64,000 bases of DNA from Pseudaminobacter soli (ex Li et al. 2025) (GTDB lineage Bacteria > Pseudomonadota > Alphaproteobacteria > Rhizobiales > Rhizobiaceae). Where the stretch lies: contig NZ_PXYL01000008.1 of the NCBI RefSeq assembly GCF_003012705.1, forward strand, positions 186,001 to 250,000, in the 5' to 3' direction. A program made the translations under genes and the position numbers. Shown here piece after piece: positions 43,285-53,330 of this stretch. How positions within the stretch are numbered: the first letter of the stretch is position 1; every line of letters starts with the position of its first letter. Under the pieces are notes generated by a model that was not told the DNA's origin, made no database searches, and saw nothing but the letters and a program-made list of their open reading frames with translations.

Positions 43285-44160
43285 ATGACAATTCACCTCG
43301 ACAGCGACCTGCTGCGTACTTTCGTGGCTGTGGCCGAGGCGGGCAATTTCACCAAGGCCGCGGAGCAGGTCAGCCGCACGCAATCAGCCGTGTCGATGCA
43401 GATCAAGCGGCTCGAGGACATGGTCGGGGACGCATTGTTCGATCGCGGTTCGCGCGGGGTCTCGCTCACCCGCCGGGGGCAGGAGCTGATCATCAATGCC
43501 CGCCGCATCGTCTCGCTGATCGAGGAGACGGCCGCTTCGCTCAAGGCCAAGCCGCTGGACGGGCCGGTTCGCATCGGCATCCCCGAGGAGTACAGCTACT
43601 CGATCCTGTCGCGCGCGCTGGGCATGTTCTCGAAGCAACATCCGAAGGTGGAGATCACCGTCAGATATGCCCATTCCGCCTCGCAGATCGAAGCGCTGGA
43701 GGCCGGCGAGCTCGACCTTGCCGTGGTGTTCGAATGGGAGGACTTTTCCGACGGCGAGGTTTTGATGCGCGACCCGACCGTGTGGGTGACGTCGAACCTT
43801 CATTGCCAGCATGAGGAACAGCCGCTGCCGGTTGCGCTCTACAATCGCGACGGCTGGTGCAAGGACTTTGCGCTGAAGTCGCTCGAGGTTCGCGGCCATC
43901 CCTATCGTGTCGCCTATACCAGCGACACCACGGGCGGGCTGAAACTTGCCGTGGCCTCGGGGCTGGCGATCGCGCCGGTGTCGCGCTCCAACATTCCGCC
44001 CGATTGCCGCGAGCTGACCGCCGCCGAAGGCTTTGGCGACATCGATGCCTCCAACGTGGTGCTGCACCGCGCGCCGGGAGCCACCAGCGAGGCGATCAAA
44101 GGCATGGCGGATGCGATCCGCGAGGCGTTTTATTCGCGGCTGGTGGTGACGGTTTCGTAG
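43285..44160 (+). CDS. LysR family transcriptional regulator
   Basis: A 291-residue LysR regulator with an N-terminal winged helix (LLRTFVAVAEAGNFTKAAEQ, then VSRTQSAVSMQIKRLED) and a periplasmic-binding-like effector domain (RIGIPEEYSYSILSRALGMF). ATG 43285 gives the standard N-terminus. It is divergent from the DMT exporter across 223 bases, the classical arrangement for LysR control of an efflux gene. I found no convincing T-N11-A site by eye. Confidence 0.92.
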   Translation: MTIHLDSDLLRTFVAVAEAGNFTKAAEQVSRTQSAVSMQIKRLEDMVGDALFDRGSRGVSLTRRGQELIINARRIVSLIEETAASLKAKPLDGPVRIGIPEEYSYSILSRALGMFSKQHPKVEITVRYAHSASQIEALEAGELDLAVVFEWEDFSDGEVLMRDPTVWVTSNLHCQHEEQPLPVALYNRDGWCKDFALKSLEVRGHPYRVAYTSDTTGGLKLAVASGLAIAPVSRSNIPPDCRELTAAEGFGDIDASNVVLHRAPGATSEAIKGMADAIREAFYSRLVVTVS

Positions 44161-44262
44161 CTCGGAACTTGAAGATGCCGACAGGCTCCTGACAGTCGTC
44201 CTCAGGAGTGCGCTGTTACTGTCGCTTTTGTCGCATCACCTGCTCGGGCTGGTCGCAGGCCC

Positions 44263-46872
44263 TCAGCGCATTTCGAGCAGGCGTTCCAGATACTGCTTCT
44301 CGAGTTCGGGGCTCAGCGCATTGCCGAGCCGCTTGCGGATGGCGTCGAGAATCTGGCGGGCGCGCTGCACGTCGATCTGGTCCGGCACCTTGACGGTGTT
44401 GCCGAAATCCGGGCCGGTGGTGCCGCGCGGACGGCCGAGCGGATCGCGGTCGGCGCCCTGCTGACGGCCGTTCGGCCCGGTGCCCTGCTCGCCTTCCATC
44501 GCCTGCTGCATCTGCTTCATCATGTCCTGGGCGCCGCGGCGCAGGGCCTCCAGCGCGCGGCCTTGCTGGCCGACGGCGCGGTTGCCTTCGCCCTCGCCGA
44601 GCGCTTCCTTGGCCTGGCCCATGGCGTCGCCCGCGTCGCCGAACCCCTTGCCAGGCTCGATGCCGAGGTCCTTGAGGCCTTTCATCAGCCCCTCAAGATC
44701 CTTCTGCAGCTTGCCCTGGCCTTCCTGCAGCTGTTTCAGCGCATCGCTGAATTCCTCGGGCGTCATCTGATGGCCGTTCTGGCCCTGCTGCCCCTTGCCT
44801 TGATCGCCGCCGCGTTCGGCTTCCCTGTCGCGGTTGTCCTGCATGCCCTGCTGCCAGTCGCCGAACTCGTCATCCTGTTGCTGGCCGTGCTGCTTCTGGT
44901 CGAGGCGGAACGTCTCGTTCATCATCTCCTGCTGGCGGCGCATGATCTCGCCGAGCTTGTTCATCTGCTGATGCATCTCGCTCTGCTCGCCGCCCTGGCC
45001 CGGCTGCTGCTGGCGATTGGCCTGCAGGTTGTTCATCATGTCCTGCAGCTGCGACAGCATCTGCTCGGCCAGATCGCGATTGCCCGACTTCGCCAGGTTT
45101 TCGATCTGGTCCATCATGCGTTCGAGGTCGCTCTGCCGCAGTTCCTGCGCGTCGCGCGGCATCTGCTGCTGGGCGAGGTTCGGGTCGCGCTTGGCGCGCT
45201 CCGCAAACTCCTTGATGAAGTCGTTCATCGCTTGCCGCAGCTCTTTCATGAGCTTGTCGATCTCTTGGTCGCTGGCGCCGTTCTTCAGCGCCTGCTTGAG
45301 CGCCTCCTGCGCCTGGCGCAGGCGCTTCTCGGCGTTCGACAGCGCGCCGTCCTCGATCGCCAGCGCCATCTCCCAGAAATAGTCGGCAACGGCGCGCAGC
45401 TGGTCGTCGCTCTGCGCCAGCTTGAGCTGGGAGCGGCCGGCCATGAGGCCGAGATAGTTGGCCATGCTCGTAATCGTGTCCTCGGGCCGCAGCGTGATGG
45501 CGTCGAGGAGGTCGAGCACATAGGGCTTGCGGTGGGTGTCGAGCGACAGGATGCGCCGGTGTTCGACGACCGCCCGGGCGAACGGATTGCTGAATGGCCG
45601 TTCGGGCAGGACGAAGGTCTTGGTCTCGCTCGTCGCTTCCAGCCCGGCGTCGTTGGTGACCTTCAGCGTCAGCCGCACCTTGCTGCCGGCCCAGACGTGA
45701 TCGGTCAGATCGCGCGACATCCTGACCTTGCCGTCTCCGCCACGGGGCGGCAGGGCGAGCGGAAGCTCGGGGGCCTTGTAGAGCGGGTACGCCTTCGGGC
45801 TCTGCGGGTCGGCCAGCTCGAACTCGGCCTTGGCGGAAGCGGCGCCATACTGGTCGAGGATCTGGTAGTTCAGCTCCAGCGCACCATTGGCGGCCTGCTT
45901 CGGATCGTCGAGGAAACGGATTGTCGGCGGCGTGTTGGGCGTAACCGAGAAGGTCCAGCTGCGCAGTTCCCGCCCGCTCGAACCGAGCGCCAGCACGCCG
46001 TTGGTTTCAAGCTTGCCGGCAAACTGGCGCACCGTGGCCTGTGCATCCGACTGTGCGGACGCTTGCGAGGCCTTTTCAGAATCCTTGATAGCGATCTCAT
46101 GCGCGGTGCCGTCCGCATCGGTGAAGGAAAGCGTCTCGTCGCCCGAACCGCCGGTGACGCGCAGCTGCACCTCGCTGCCCTGCGGCACGGTGAGGGGCGC
46201 GGTCTCGTGATTGTTGGCGTCGGCGGTCAGGAACAGCGGCGCCTTGCCGGTATAGGTGGGCGGCGTGACCCAGGCGTCGATGCGCGGCGGAACTGTCTCG
46301 AAGCCCAGGCCTGGCCGGAAGGCGTCGCCGATGCGGCCTCCGAACGTTCCCTGCGAAAAGGCGAAGGCGACGACCAGCAACAGGGCTGCGGCGGCGCGCA
46401 GGGCCCACGGGTCGCGCTCGGGCACGCGCGTGCGCGGCAGGTCGCTGTCGATATGGGTGAGCTTTTCGGCCATGCGGCGCTGGTGCTCGCGCCACAGCGC
46501 CTGCGAGAACGCGCTTTGCTCGCCGCTCGGCCGGTCGGTCTGAACCAGTACCGGCGTGTGCGGCAATTTGCTGGCCGCTTCGATGCGGCGGTCGACTTCC
46601 GGGCGCGTCGGCTGGCAGTAGAAGCGCAGAGGATAGAGCGAGGCGAGGGCGGCGAGGGCAAAGAGGCCGAGCAGGCCGAACCGCGCCATTTCAGGCAAGA
46701 TACGGAAGACGCCGAGCCAGGAGAGGCTGACGAACAGGCTGATCGTGACGAGAAGCGGCAGCAAGAGAGGCCAGCCGCGCTCCACCATCATGGCGACGAG
46801 CGTCACCAGCCTGGCACGACCAAGGCGCCGGGCAACCCCTTTGTCAGCGACTCTGTTCGGCGTTTCCGTCAT
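44263..46872 (-). CDS. TIGR02302 family membrane protein (DUF4175)
   Basis: An 869-residue protein of a family largely confined to alphaproteobacteria. Two or three helices lie near the N-terminus (about 31-53, 60-80, 157-172). A beta-rich middle domain (about 180-430) follows, then a long Gln/Met/Glu-rich helical region (about 480-830) with repeated QQ and MM runs, predicted coiled coil or disordered, and a final LEKQYLERLLEMR. Function is unknown. It is the last gene after argH, the LptM-like lipoprotein and lysA, with 108 bases after lysA, and converges with the LysR gene. Topology suggests a large envelope-spanning or scaffold protein. Confidence 0.88.
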   Translation of the reverse strand: MTETPNRVADKGVARRLGRARLVTLVAMMVERGWPLLLPLLVTISLFVSLSWLGVFRILPEMARFGLLGLFALAALASLYPLRFYCQPTRPEVDRRIEAASKLPHTPVLVQTDRPSGEQSAFSQALWREHQRRMAEKLTHIDSDLPRTRVPERDPWALRAAAALLLVVAFAFSQGTFGGRIGDAFRPGLGFETVPPRIDAWVTPPTYTGKAPLFLTADANNHETAPLTVPQGSEVQLRVTGGSGDETLSFTDADGTAHEIAIKDSEKASQASAQSDAQATVRQFAGKLETNGVLALGSSGRELRSWTFSVTPNTPPTIRFLDDPKQAANGALELNYQILDQYGAASAKAEFELADPQSPKAYPLYKAPELPLALPPRGGDGKVRMSRDLTDHVWAGSKVRLTLKVTNDAGLEATSETKTFVLPERPFSNPFARAVVEHRRILSLDTHRKPYVLDLLDAITLRPEDTITSMANYLGLMAGRSQLKLAQSDDQLRAVADYFWEMALAIEDGALSNAEKRLRQAQEALKQALKNGASDQEIDKLMKELRQAMNDFIKEFAERAKRDPNLAQQQMPRDAQELRQSDLERMMDQIENLAKSGNRDLAEQMLSQLQDMMNNLQANRQQQPGQGGEQSEMHQQMNKLGEIMRRQQEMMNETFRLDQKQHGQQQDDEFGDWQQGMQDNRDREAERGGDQGKGQQGQNGHQMTPEEFSDALKQLQEGQGKLQKDLEGLMKGLKDLGIEPGKGFGDAGDAMGQAKEALGEGEGNRAVGQQGRALEALRRGAQDMMKQMQQAMEGEQGTGPNGRQQGADRDPLGRPRGTTGPDFGNTVKVPDQIDVQRARQILDAIRKRLGNALSPELEKQYLERLLEMR

Positions 46873-46980
46873 CGGCCCTTTCCGGGCGCGCGATGGCGCG
46901 ACCTCGTCATAGAAAGCATAGCAGCAAACGCGGCAAAGACGAGGCGAGGCAAGAAATCGTGATTGCTGCGGCCGACCGGC

Positions 46981-48246
46981 TCACAGCCAGTCGGGCAGCG
47001 AATCGAGGCCGATCAGCTCCTCATAGGTCTGGCGCGGACGGATGACATGGAAGCTGTCGCCATTGACCAGAACCTCCGGCACAAGGAGCCGGGTGTTGTA
47101 GGTTCCCGACTGCACAGCGCCATAGGCGCCAGCGGTGCCGACGGCGATCAGATCGCCTGGCTTCATGCGCGGCAGGTCGCGGTCCTGGCCGAGGAAATCG
47201 CCGGTCTCGCAGACCGGGCCGACGATGTCGGCCATCATGCGCGGCGCATCTGCCGGGGGCTGCACCACCGGCCTGATGTCGTGGAAGGCGTCGTAGAGCG
47301 TCGGGCGGATCAGGTCGTTCATCGCCGCATCGACGATCAGGAAGTTCTTGGCGTCGCCTTCCTTCACATAGATGACTTCCGACACCAGGATGCCGGCATT
47401 GCCGACGATCAGCCGGCCGGGCTCGAACATCACCTTGAGGCCGAGCTTGGCGACATGCTTCTTCACGATCGCCGCATAGGCGTCCGGCAGGGGAGGCGGC
47501 GAATTGTCGGTGCGGTAGGGAATGCCGAGGCCGCCGCCGAGATCGACATGGTCGATGGCGTGGCCGTCGGCCTGCAGCGTGCCGACCAACTCGACCAGCA
47601 GGGCAAAGGCGTCGTCGAAGGGCTGCAACTCGGTGATCTGGCTGCCGATATGCATGTCGATGCCGGTGATGCGGATGCCGGGCAGCGCGGCCGCGCGGGC
47701 ATAGACGGCGCGAGCGCGCTGCCACGGTATGCCGAACTTGTTCTCGGCCTTGCCGGTGGAGATCTTCTTGTGCGTCTTGGCGTCGACGTCCGGGTTGATG
47801 CGCAGCGACACCGGCGCCTTCTTGCCGGCCGCCACGGCGCGGGCCGACAGAAGCTCCAGCTCGGGCTCGGACTCGACGTTGAAGCAGAGGATATCGTTCT
47901 CGAGCGCCAGGTCCATCTCGCGCGCGGTCTTGCCGACACCCGAGAACAGGATCTTGGAGCCCGGAATGCCCGCGGCCAGCGCCCGGCGCAGCTCGCCTTC
48001 CGACACCACGTCGGCGCCGGCGCCGAGCTTGGCCAGCGTCTTCAGCACCGCCTGGTTGGAATTTGCCTTGAGCGCATAGCAGACCAGCGTATCGAGGTCG
48101 CCGAAGGCCTGACGGAACACGTTGAAGTGGCGGGTCAGCGTGGCGGTGGAATAGCAATAGAAGGGGGTGCCGACGGCTGCTGCGATCTCGGGCAGAGGCA
48201 CGTCCTCGGCATGCAGCACGCCGTTACGGTATTCGAAATGGTTCAC
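46981..48246 (-). CDS. lysA: Diaminopimelate decarboxylase
   Basis: A 421-residue PLP enzyme (fold III) making L-lysine from meso-diaminopimelate. PLP-binding Lys60 is in VCYALKANSN; the glycine loop is DLGGGLGIPY; the active-site cysteine region is VGPVCETGDFLGQDR. Length and order are standard. It lies 40 bases after the small lipoprotein gene on the same strand. Placement beside an LptM-type gene matches many proteobacteria (yifL-dapF or lysA). Confidence 0.96.
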   Translation of the reverse strand: MNHFEYRNGVLHAEDVPLPEIAAAVGTPFYCYSTATLTRHFNVFRQAFGDLDTLVCYALKANSNQAVLKTLAKLGAGADVVSEGELRRALAAGIPGSKILFSGVGKTAREMDLALENDILCFNVESEPELELLSARAVAAGKKAPVSLRINPDVDAKTHKKISTGKAENKFGIPWQRARAVYARAAALPGIRITGIDMHIGSQITELQPFDDAFALLVELVGTLQADGHAIDHVDLGGGLGIPYRTDNSPPPLPDAYAAIVKKHVAKLGLKVMFEPGRLIVGNAGILVSEVIYVKEGDAKNFLIVDAAMNDLIRPTLYDAFHDIRPVVQPPADAPRMMADIVGPVCETGDFLGQDRDLPRMKPGDLIAVGTAGAYGAVQSGTYNTRLLVPEVLVNGDSFHVIRPRQTYEELIGLDSLPDWL

Positions 48247-48286
48247 TGGCGGGGTTCCGGTAGATGTGTGTTCGCGAAAGCGACGC

Positions 48287-48502
48287 TCAGATCAGGCCAT
48301 CGAGGATGAAGGGCTTGTCGGCGACCGGTGGCGCGGGCTCCGGCGGCACCGGCTGATTGGCTTTCTCGGCTTCCTTGCGCGCCTGCACGGCCGCCTCGTA
48401 GGGCGTATCCAGGCCGGTCTTGCGCCCGCAGGCCGAGGCCGCGGCAACCACCGCCAGAAGGACGAGCGTGGTGAAGAGTCTGCTGCCGGTCATCCGTGTC
48501 AT
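48287..48502 (-). CDS. Small LptM (YifL)-like lipoprotein
   Basis: A 71-residue lipoprotein. The signal ends at a lipobox with Cys25 (AASAC), followed by GRKTGLDTP, which matches the conserved start of mature LptM/YifL (CGxKGPLxxP-like). The rest is charged then proline-rich. E. coli LptM helps LptD oxidative assembly in the outer membrane. Its location between argH and lysA is the conserved one. Too short for strong homology, so the function is by analogy. Confidence 0.8.
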   Translation of the reverse strand: MTRMTGSRLFTTLVLLAVVAAASACGRKTGLDTPYEAAVQARKEAEKANQPVPPEPAPPVADKPFILDGLI

Positions 48503-48616
48503 CCGTGCGAGAAAATCCGTTGCATGCTTCTAGCGAAATTTTCGCGCCTTTGCACCCCCGGCAGACCCAAGTTCGTGTGATTGGCGCGCCGCGTGGGAGC
48601 AGCGCGCCTTGGTCCG

Positions 48617-50017
48617 TTACGCCTTGGCGATGCGCTTCTTCCAGTAGCGGATCTGGCGGCGCACTTCTGCCGGTGCCGTGCCACCGAAGGATGTGCGGCT
48701 CTTCACCGAGTTCTGCACCGACAGGACCGAGAAGATGTCGGCCGTGATGCCGGAGTGGATCGACTGCAGGTCCTCGAGCGCGAGCTTCTCCAGCCCGACC
48801 TTCTTGCTCTCGGCAAGTGCTACGGCGCGGCCGGTGACGTGGTGCGCCTCGCGGAAGGGCAGGCCCAGCGTCCGCACCAGCCAGTCGGCCAGGTCGGTAG
48901 CGGTCGAATAGCCCGAGCCGGCGGCCTTCTTCATCGCCGCGTCGTTGATGGTCATGTCGCCGACCATGCCGGTCATGGCTGCAAGCATCAGGTCGAGCGT
49001 CTCGGCCGCGTCGAACACGGCTTCCTTGTCTTCCTGCATGTCCTTGGAATAGGCGAGCGGCAGGCCCTTCATCACCATCAAAAGGCCGATCAGATGGCCG
49101 TTGACGCGGCCGGTCTTGGCGCGCACCAGCTCGGCTGCGTCGGGGTTCTTCTTCTGCGGCATGATCGAGGAGCCGGTCGAGAAGCTGTCGGACAGCCGCA
49201 CGAAACCGAACTGCGGCGTCGACCAGATGACGATCTCTTCCGCCAAGCGCGACAGATGCGTGGCGCAGATGGCGGCAATCGACAGAAACTCCAGCGCAAA
49301 ATCGCGGTCGGAAACGCTGTCCAGCGAATTGCGGGTCGGCTCGCGGAAGCCGAGCGCCTTGGCGGTGCGGAAGCGGTCGATCGGGAAGCCTGTGCCGGCC
49401 AGCGCTGCCGCGCCCAGCGGGCTTTCGTCCATGCGCTCGATGGCGTTGCGCACGCGCGACAGGTCGCGGCCGAACATTTCCACATAGGCCATGCAGTGGT
49501 GGCCGAAGGTCACCGGCTGCGCCGTCTGCATGTGGGTGAAGCCGGGCATGACGGTGGCGGCATGTTCCTCGGCGCGGGTGAGGAACACCTCGATCAGGCC
49601 CTTCAGGGCAACGGCGACGCGGTGAAACTCGTCCTTCACCCAGAGGCGGAAATCGACAGCCACCTGGTCGTTGCGCGAGCGGGCGGTGTGCAGGCGGCCG
49701 GCGGCGGGGCCGATGAGTTCGGCAAGCCTTGCCTCGACATTCATGTGGATGTCTTCGAGCCGGGTCGAGAATTCGAACTTGCCGTCCTCGATCTCTTTCA
49801 AAATCGTGTTCAGGCCGTGAGCGATTTTTTCTTGATCTTGTTCGGTAATAATGCCCGTTTCGGCCAGCATCTGCGAATGAGCGATGGAGCCGCGGATATC
49901 CTGCGCGTAAAGCTTCTTGTCGAAGTCGATCGAGGCATTGATGGCCTCCATGATCGCAGCCGGGCCCGAGGCAAAACGTCCGCCCCACATCTGGTTGCTG
50001 GCCTTCTTGTCGCTCAT
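48617..50017 (-). CDS. argH: Argininosuccinate lyase
   Basis: A 466-residue enzyme of the fumarase/aspartase superfamily, releasing fumarate and arginine. It has the family signature [12 protein letters not shown], the catalytic histidine region [10 protein letters not shown] and the [13 protein letters not shown] block. ATG 50017 opens [19 protein letters not shown], the expected N-terminus. It is divergent from tlpA with 31 bases between starts, the same argH/tlpA arrangement as in Bradyrhizobium. Confidence 0.96.
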   Translation of the reverse strand: MSDKKASNQMWGGRFASGPAAIMEAINASIDFDKKLYAQDIRGSIAHSQMLAETGIITEQDQEKIAHGLNTILKEIEDGKFEFSTRLEDIHMNVEARLAELIGPAAGRLHTARSRNDQVAVDFRLWVKDEFHRVAVALKGLIEVFLTRAEEHAATVMPGFTHMQTAQPVTFGHHCMAYVEMFGRDLSRVRNAIERMDESPLGAAALAGTGFPIDRFRTAKALGFREPTRNSLDSVSDRDFALEFLSIAAICATHLSRLAEEIVIWSTPQFGFVRLSDSFSTGSSIMPQKKNPDAAELVRAKTGRVNGHLIGLLMVMKGLPLAYSKDMQEDKEAVFDAAETLDLMLAAMTGMVGDMTINDAAMKKAAGSGYSTATDLADWLVRTLGLPFREAHHVTGRAVALAESKKVGLEKLALEDLQSIHSGITADIFSVLSVQNSVKSRTSFGGTAPAEVRRQIRYWKKRIAKA

Positions 50018-50048
50018 CGTGGTAACCGGGCTCCGGAGATTGAAGTGA

Positions 50049-50756
50049 ATGGCTGACGGAAAAAAACTTATGCCGACTGCGCGTCTTCTGGTCATCGCAG
50101 CCGTTGCTGGCGCGCTTGCCGGTGCGATCGCGGTATATGTCAGCAACACCCTGTCTGGCAACAATGCGCCGAGCGTGGCCCAGCAAGTGGTGGCCGATGC
50201 GCCCGTCCTGGCGGCAAATAGCGCCGACAACGCCGCCTGCGCGGCAAAGGCCGACAAGGCCAAGGCCATCGGGGCGGCGGCCACCGGCCAGGTCGCGGCG
50301 ATGATGCCTGCCGATCCGCCGCAGTCGGTCAAGAACCTCGCCTTCACCTCGCCGGACGGCAAGCCGATGACGCTGGGCGACCATGCCGGCAAGACGCTGC
50401 TGGTCAATCTGTGGGCCACATGGTGCGCGCCCTGCCGCGCCGAGATGCCGGCGCTGAATACGCTGGAGAAGGAAAAGGGCAGCGACAAGTTCGAGGTCGT
50501 CGCGATCAATGTCGACACCGGCGACAATGAAAAGCCGAAGAAGTTTCTTTCGGAGATCAACGTCGACAAGCTGTCGCTCTACCGCGACAACACGCTCGAC
50601 CTGTTCAACGACCTGAAGACGCGCGGCCTGGCGCTCGGCCTGCCGGTGACGCTTCTGGTCGACGGCGAGGGCTGCCTGCTTGCGCATATGAACGGCCCCG
50701 CCGAGTGGGCCAGCCCCGACGCCACGCGCCTGGTCGACGCGGCAATCGGCAAATAA
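50049..50756 (+). CDS. tlpA: Thiol:disulfide interchange protein TlpA
   Basis: A 235-residue membrane-anchored thioredoxin-fold protein. One N-terminal helix (about 12-34) anchors it; a low-complexity Ala/Lys linker leads to the thioredoxin domain with WCAPC (Cys126, Cys129). The cis-proline is in LGLPVT. TlpA reduces ScoI and CoxB for CuA assembly of cytochrome aa3 oxidase in Bradyrhizobium, and the divergent argH neighbour supports orthology. The two cysteines in the linker and C-terminus (AACAAK, EGCLL) match the TlpA structural disulfide. Confidence 0.93.
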   Translation: MADGKKLMPTARLLVIAAVAGALAGAIAVYVSNTLSGNNAPSVAQQVVADAPVLAANSADNAACAAKADKAKAIGAAATGQVAAMMPADPPQSVKNLAFTSPDGKPMTLGDHAGKTLLVNLWATWCAPCRAEMPALNTLEKEKGSDKFEVVAINVDTGDNEKPKKFLSEINVDKLSLYRDNTLDLFNDLKTRGLALGLPVTLLVDGEGCLLAHMNGPAEWASPDATRLVDAAIGK

Positions 50757-50837
50757 TCAAGCAGACTCCTCAAGCGCTTTCCCCGCGCTAAATCCAGGTC
50801 ATGGGGGACGGTCATCACCCTAGCGGGAGACTTGCCC

Positions 50838-52280
50838 ATGACCGACCTGAACCTCACCACTCTCGAATCCGGCAAGACAGTCATCAGCGCGGCGGCCATC
50901 GAAGCGCTTTCTGCCGGATGCGGCGACCGCCTGCTGCGCGAGCACGACGGCGCCTATGACGAGGCTCGCACCATCTGGAACGCCATGGTGGACCGCAAGC
51001 CGGGCCTCATCGTCCGCTGTGCCAACGCAACTGATGTCATCAATGCGGTGCAATTTGCACGCGGCAATAGTCTGCTCGTCGCCATACGCGGCGGCGGCCA
51101 CAACATTGCCGGAAGCGCCGTATGCGACGGCGGCCTGATGATCGACCTCTCGCAGATGAGATCGGTGAAGGTCGATGCCTCAGCGCAGACGGCCCTGGTA
51201 GGACCCGGCGCGACGCTGGCCGATGTAGATCGCGAAACGCAGGCCTTCGGACTTGCGGTGCCGACCGGCATCAACTCCACCACCGGCATTGCCGGACTGA
51301 CTCTGGGCGGCGGCTTCGGCTGGCTTACCCGGAAATACGGCCTGACATGCGACAGCCTGCTGTCGGCGGAGGTTGTTACCGCCACGGGCGATTTGATCCG
51401 CGCAAGCGAAACCGAAAACCCCGACCTGTTCTGGGCGCTGCGCGGCGGCGGCGGCAATTTCGGCATCGTTACGGAATTCGAATTCCGGCTGCACAAGGTC
51501 GGCCCGGAGGTGCTTTCGGGCCTCGTCGTGCATCCATTTGCCGATGCCAGGAACGTCTTGCGCGAATATCGCGAGGCGCTTGCCGCTTCGCCCGAGGAAT
51601 ATTCCTGCTGGGCCGTGATGCGCCAGGCGCCGCCGCTGCCTTTCCTGCCCGCCGAGTGGCATGGCAAGGAAATACTGGTGCTGGCCATGTGCTATTGCGG
51701 CTCGATCGAGGAGGGCGAGAAGGCCGCGGCGCGGATGCGGGCGATCGGAAAGCCCATCGCCGATGTCGTCGGCCCGAATCCCTTCGTCGGCTGGCAACAG
51801 GCGTTCGATCCGCTACTGGCACCGGGTGCGCGGAACTACTGGAAGAGTCACGACTTCGCCGAGCTTTCGGATGCCGCAATCGACCTGCTGCTAGGCGCCG
51901 TCCGCGAACTGCCGGGACCCGAATGCGAGATCTTCATCGGCTATGTCGGCGGCGCTGCCAGCCGCGTTCCCGCCGGTGCGACCGCATTCCCGCAGCGCCT
52001 GCCGCATTTCGTCATGAATGTGCATGCGCGCTGGCGCGATCCGGCGATGGACAAGACGTGCATCGACTGGGCGCGACGCCTTTTCGAAGACGCCAAGCCG
52101 CTCGCCATCGGCACGGCCTACATCAACTTCATGCCGGCGGATGAGGTGGATCGCGTCGAAGCGGCCTATGGCGCCAATTACAAGCGTCTCGCGGAAATCA
52201 AGCAGCGCTACGATCCGCAGAACCTGTTCCGGATCAATCACAATGTGCGGCCGAAAGCCGGGCAACAAGCTGCCGAATAG
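50838..52280 (+). CDS. FAD-linked oxidase (berberine-bridge-enzyme-like)
   Basis: A 480-residue flavoprotein with a PCMH-type FAD domain (about 55-230) and a C-terminal BBE domain ending YDPQNLFRINHNVRP. His88 in IRGGGHNIAG is the likely covalent FAD attachment. The second attachment cysteine of bicovalent enzymes is missing: the segment reads TGIAGLTLGGGFG, so monocovalent FAD is expected. It oxidises carbohydrates, secondary alcohols or alkaloid-like compounds; substrate unknown. ATG 50838 has GGGAGA upstream. No signal peptide. Confidence 0.87.
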   Translation: MTDLNLTTLESGKTVISAAAIEALSAGCGDRLLREHDGAYDEARTIWNAMVDRKPGLIVRCANATDVINAVQFARGNSLLVAIRGGGHNIAGSAVCDGGLMIDLSQMRSVKVDASAQTALVGPGATLADVDRETQAFGLAVPTGINSTTGIAGLTLGGGFGWLTRKYGLTCDSLLSAEVVTATGDLIRASETENPDLFWALRGGGGNFGIVTEFEFRLHKVGPEVLSGLVVHPFADARNVLREYREALAASPEEYSCWAVMRQAPPLPFLPAEWHGKEILVLAMCYCGSIEEGEKAAARMRAIGKPIADVVGPNPFVGWQQAFDPLLAPGARNYWKSHDFAELSDAAIDLLLGAVRELPGPECEIFIGYVGGAASRVPAGATAFPQRLPHFVMNVHARWRDPAMDKTCIDWARRLFEDAKPLAIGTAYINFMPADEVDRVEAAYGANYKRLAEIKQRYDPQNLFRINHNVRPKAGQQAAE

Positions 52281-52293
52281 GGAAGGGGAACGA

Positions 52294-52326
52294 GGCTGCG
52301 GCTTGCTTATCCGGCGAGCCGCAGCC
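52294..52326. terminator. Stem-loop between convergent genes, weak terminator
   Basis: GGCTGCGGCT (52294-52303) pairs perfectly with AGCCGCAGCC (52317-52326). It lies between the stops of the flavin oxidase and the hydroxyacyl-CoA dehydrogenase. No U-run follows on either strand (an A-run follows on plus), so efficiency is doubtful. Confidence 0.4.
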
Positions 52327-52334
52327 GAAAAAAG

Positions 52335-53216
52335 TTAGCGCGTCGGAACCGGGTGCTCGCCGCGATAGTCGTAGAAGCCGCGGCCGGTCTTGCGGCCGAG
52401 CCAGCCGGCCTCGACATATTTTACCAGCAGCGGGCAGGGGCGATACTTGGAGTCCGACAGGCCGTCATGCAGCACCTGCATGATCGACAGGCAGGTGTCG
52501 AGGCCGATGAAGTCGGCCAGTTGCAGCGGGCCCATCGGATGATTGGCGCCGAGCCGCATGGCGGTGTCGATGGCTTCCACCGAGCCGACGCCCTCATAGA
52601 GTGTGTAGATCGCCTCGTTGATCATCGGCAGCAGGATGCGGTTGACGATGAAGGCGGGGAAATCTTCCGAGACGGTGGTGGTCTTGTCGAGACGGTGGAC
52701 GAACTCCTTGGCCGCCTCGAAGGTGCCGTCCTCGGTGGCGATGCCGCGCACCAGTTCCACCAGCTTCATAACCGGCACGGGGTTCATGAAGTGGATGCCG
52801 ATGAAGCGCTCGGGGCGGTCGGTCTGCGCGGCCAGCCGCGTGATCGAGATCGAGGAGGTGTTGGTGGCGAGGATGGCCGTCGGGTTCAGCACCGGGCAGA
52901 GCTGCGCATAGATCTTGCGCTTGACCGTCTCGTCCTCGGTGGCTGCCTCGATGACGAGGTCGGCGGCAGCGAGGTCGGCGATCTGGTGAGCGGGCTGGAT
53001 ACGCGAAAGCGCCTTCTGGCGCTCATCCTCGGCGAGCTTGCCGCCGCTCACCTGGCGGGCCATGTTGCCGCTGATGGTGGCGATGCCCTTCTCGATCCGA
53101 TCGCTGGAAATGTCGTACATCAACACCTTGTAACCGGCGAGCGCCGAGACATGGGCGATGCCGCCGCCCATCTGGCCTGCGCCGATAATACCGATCGTTT
53201 CGATAGTTTTGCTCAT
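52335..53216 (-). CDS. 3-hydroxybutyryl-CoA dehydrogenase
   Basis: A 293-residue short 3-hydroxyacyl-CoA dehydrogenase (PaaH/Hbd type). The NAD fold is [12 protein letters not shown], and the catalytic histidine is in [15 protein letters not shown]. The C-terminal helical domain ([20 protein letters not shown]) is complete. It acts in butyrate, polyhydroxybutyrate or beta-oxidation metabolism. ATG 53216 is preferred over codons 16 residues upstream. It lies downstream of etfBA on the same strand but is separated by a strong terminator, so it probably has its own promoter. The etf link is functional: acyl-CoA dehydrogenases feed ETF. Confidence 0.92.
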   Translation of the reverse strand: MSKTIETIGIIGAGQMGGGIAHVSALAGYKVLMYDISSDRIEKGIATISGNMARQVSGGKLAEDERQKALSRIQPAHQIADLAAADLVIEAATEDETVKRKIYAQLCPVLNPTAILATNTSSISITRLAAQTDRPERFIGIHFMNPVPVMKLVELVRGIATEDGTFEAAKEFVHRLDKTTTVSEDFPAFIVNRILLPMINEAIYTLYEGVGSVEAIDTAMRLGANHPMGPLQLADFIGLDTCLSIMQVLHDGLSDSKYRPCPLLVKYVEAGWLGRKTGRGFYDYRGEHPVPTR

Positions 53217-53269
53217 TACACAGATCCCGTCACAGGCCTTTTCGGCCATTTTTGTGCAGTGCAAACTAA

Positions 53270-53301
53270 ATGGCCGGGGTAGTTTCGTCTACCCCGGCCA
53301 T
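53270..53301. terminator. Intrinsic terminator after etfA
   Basis: ATGGCCGGGGTAG (53270-53282) pairs perfectly over 13 bases with CTACCCCGGCCAT (53289-53301). On the reverse strand it is followed by TTAGTTTG and starts 30 bases after the etfA stop. Confidence 0.8.
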
Positions 53302-53330
53302 CGTATTTTAATATGCTTGTCGGACTGGCG

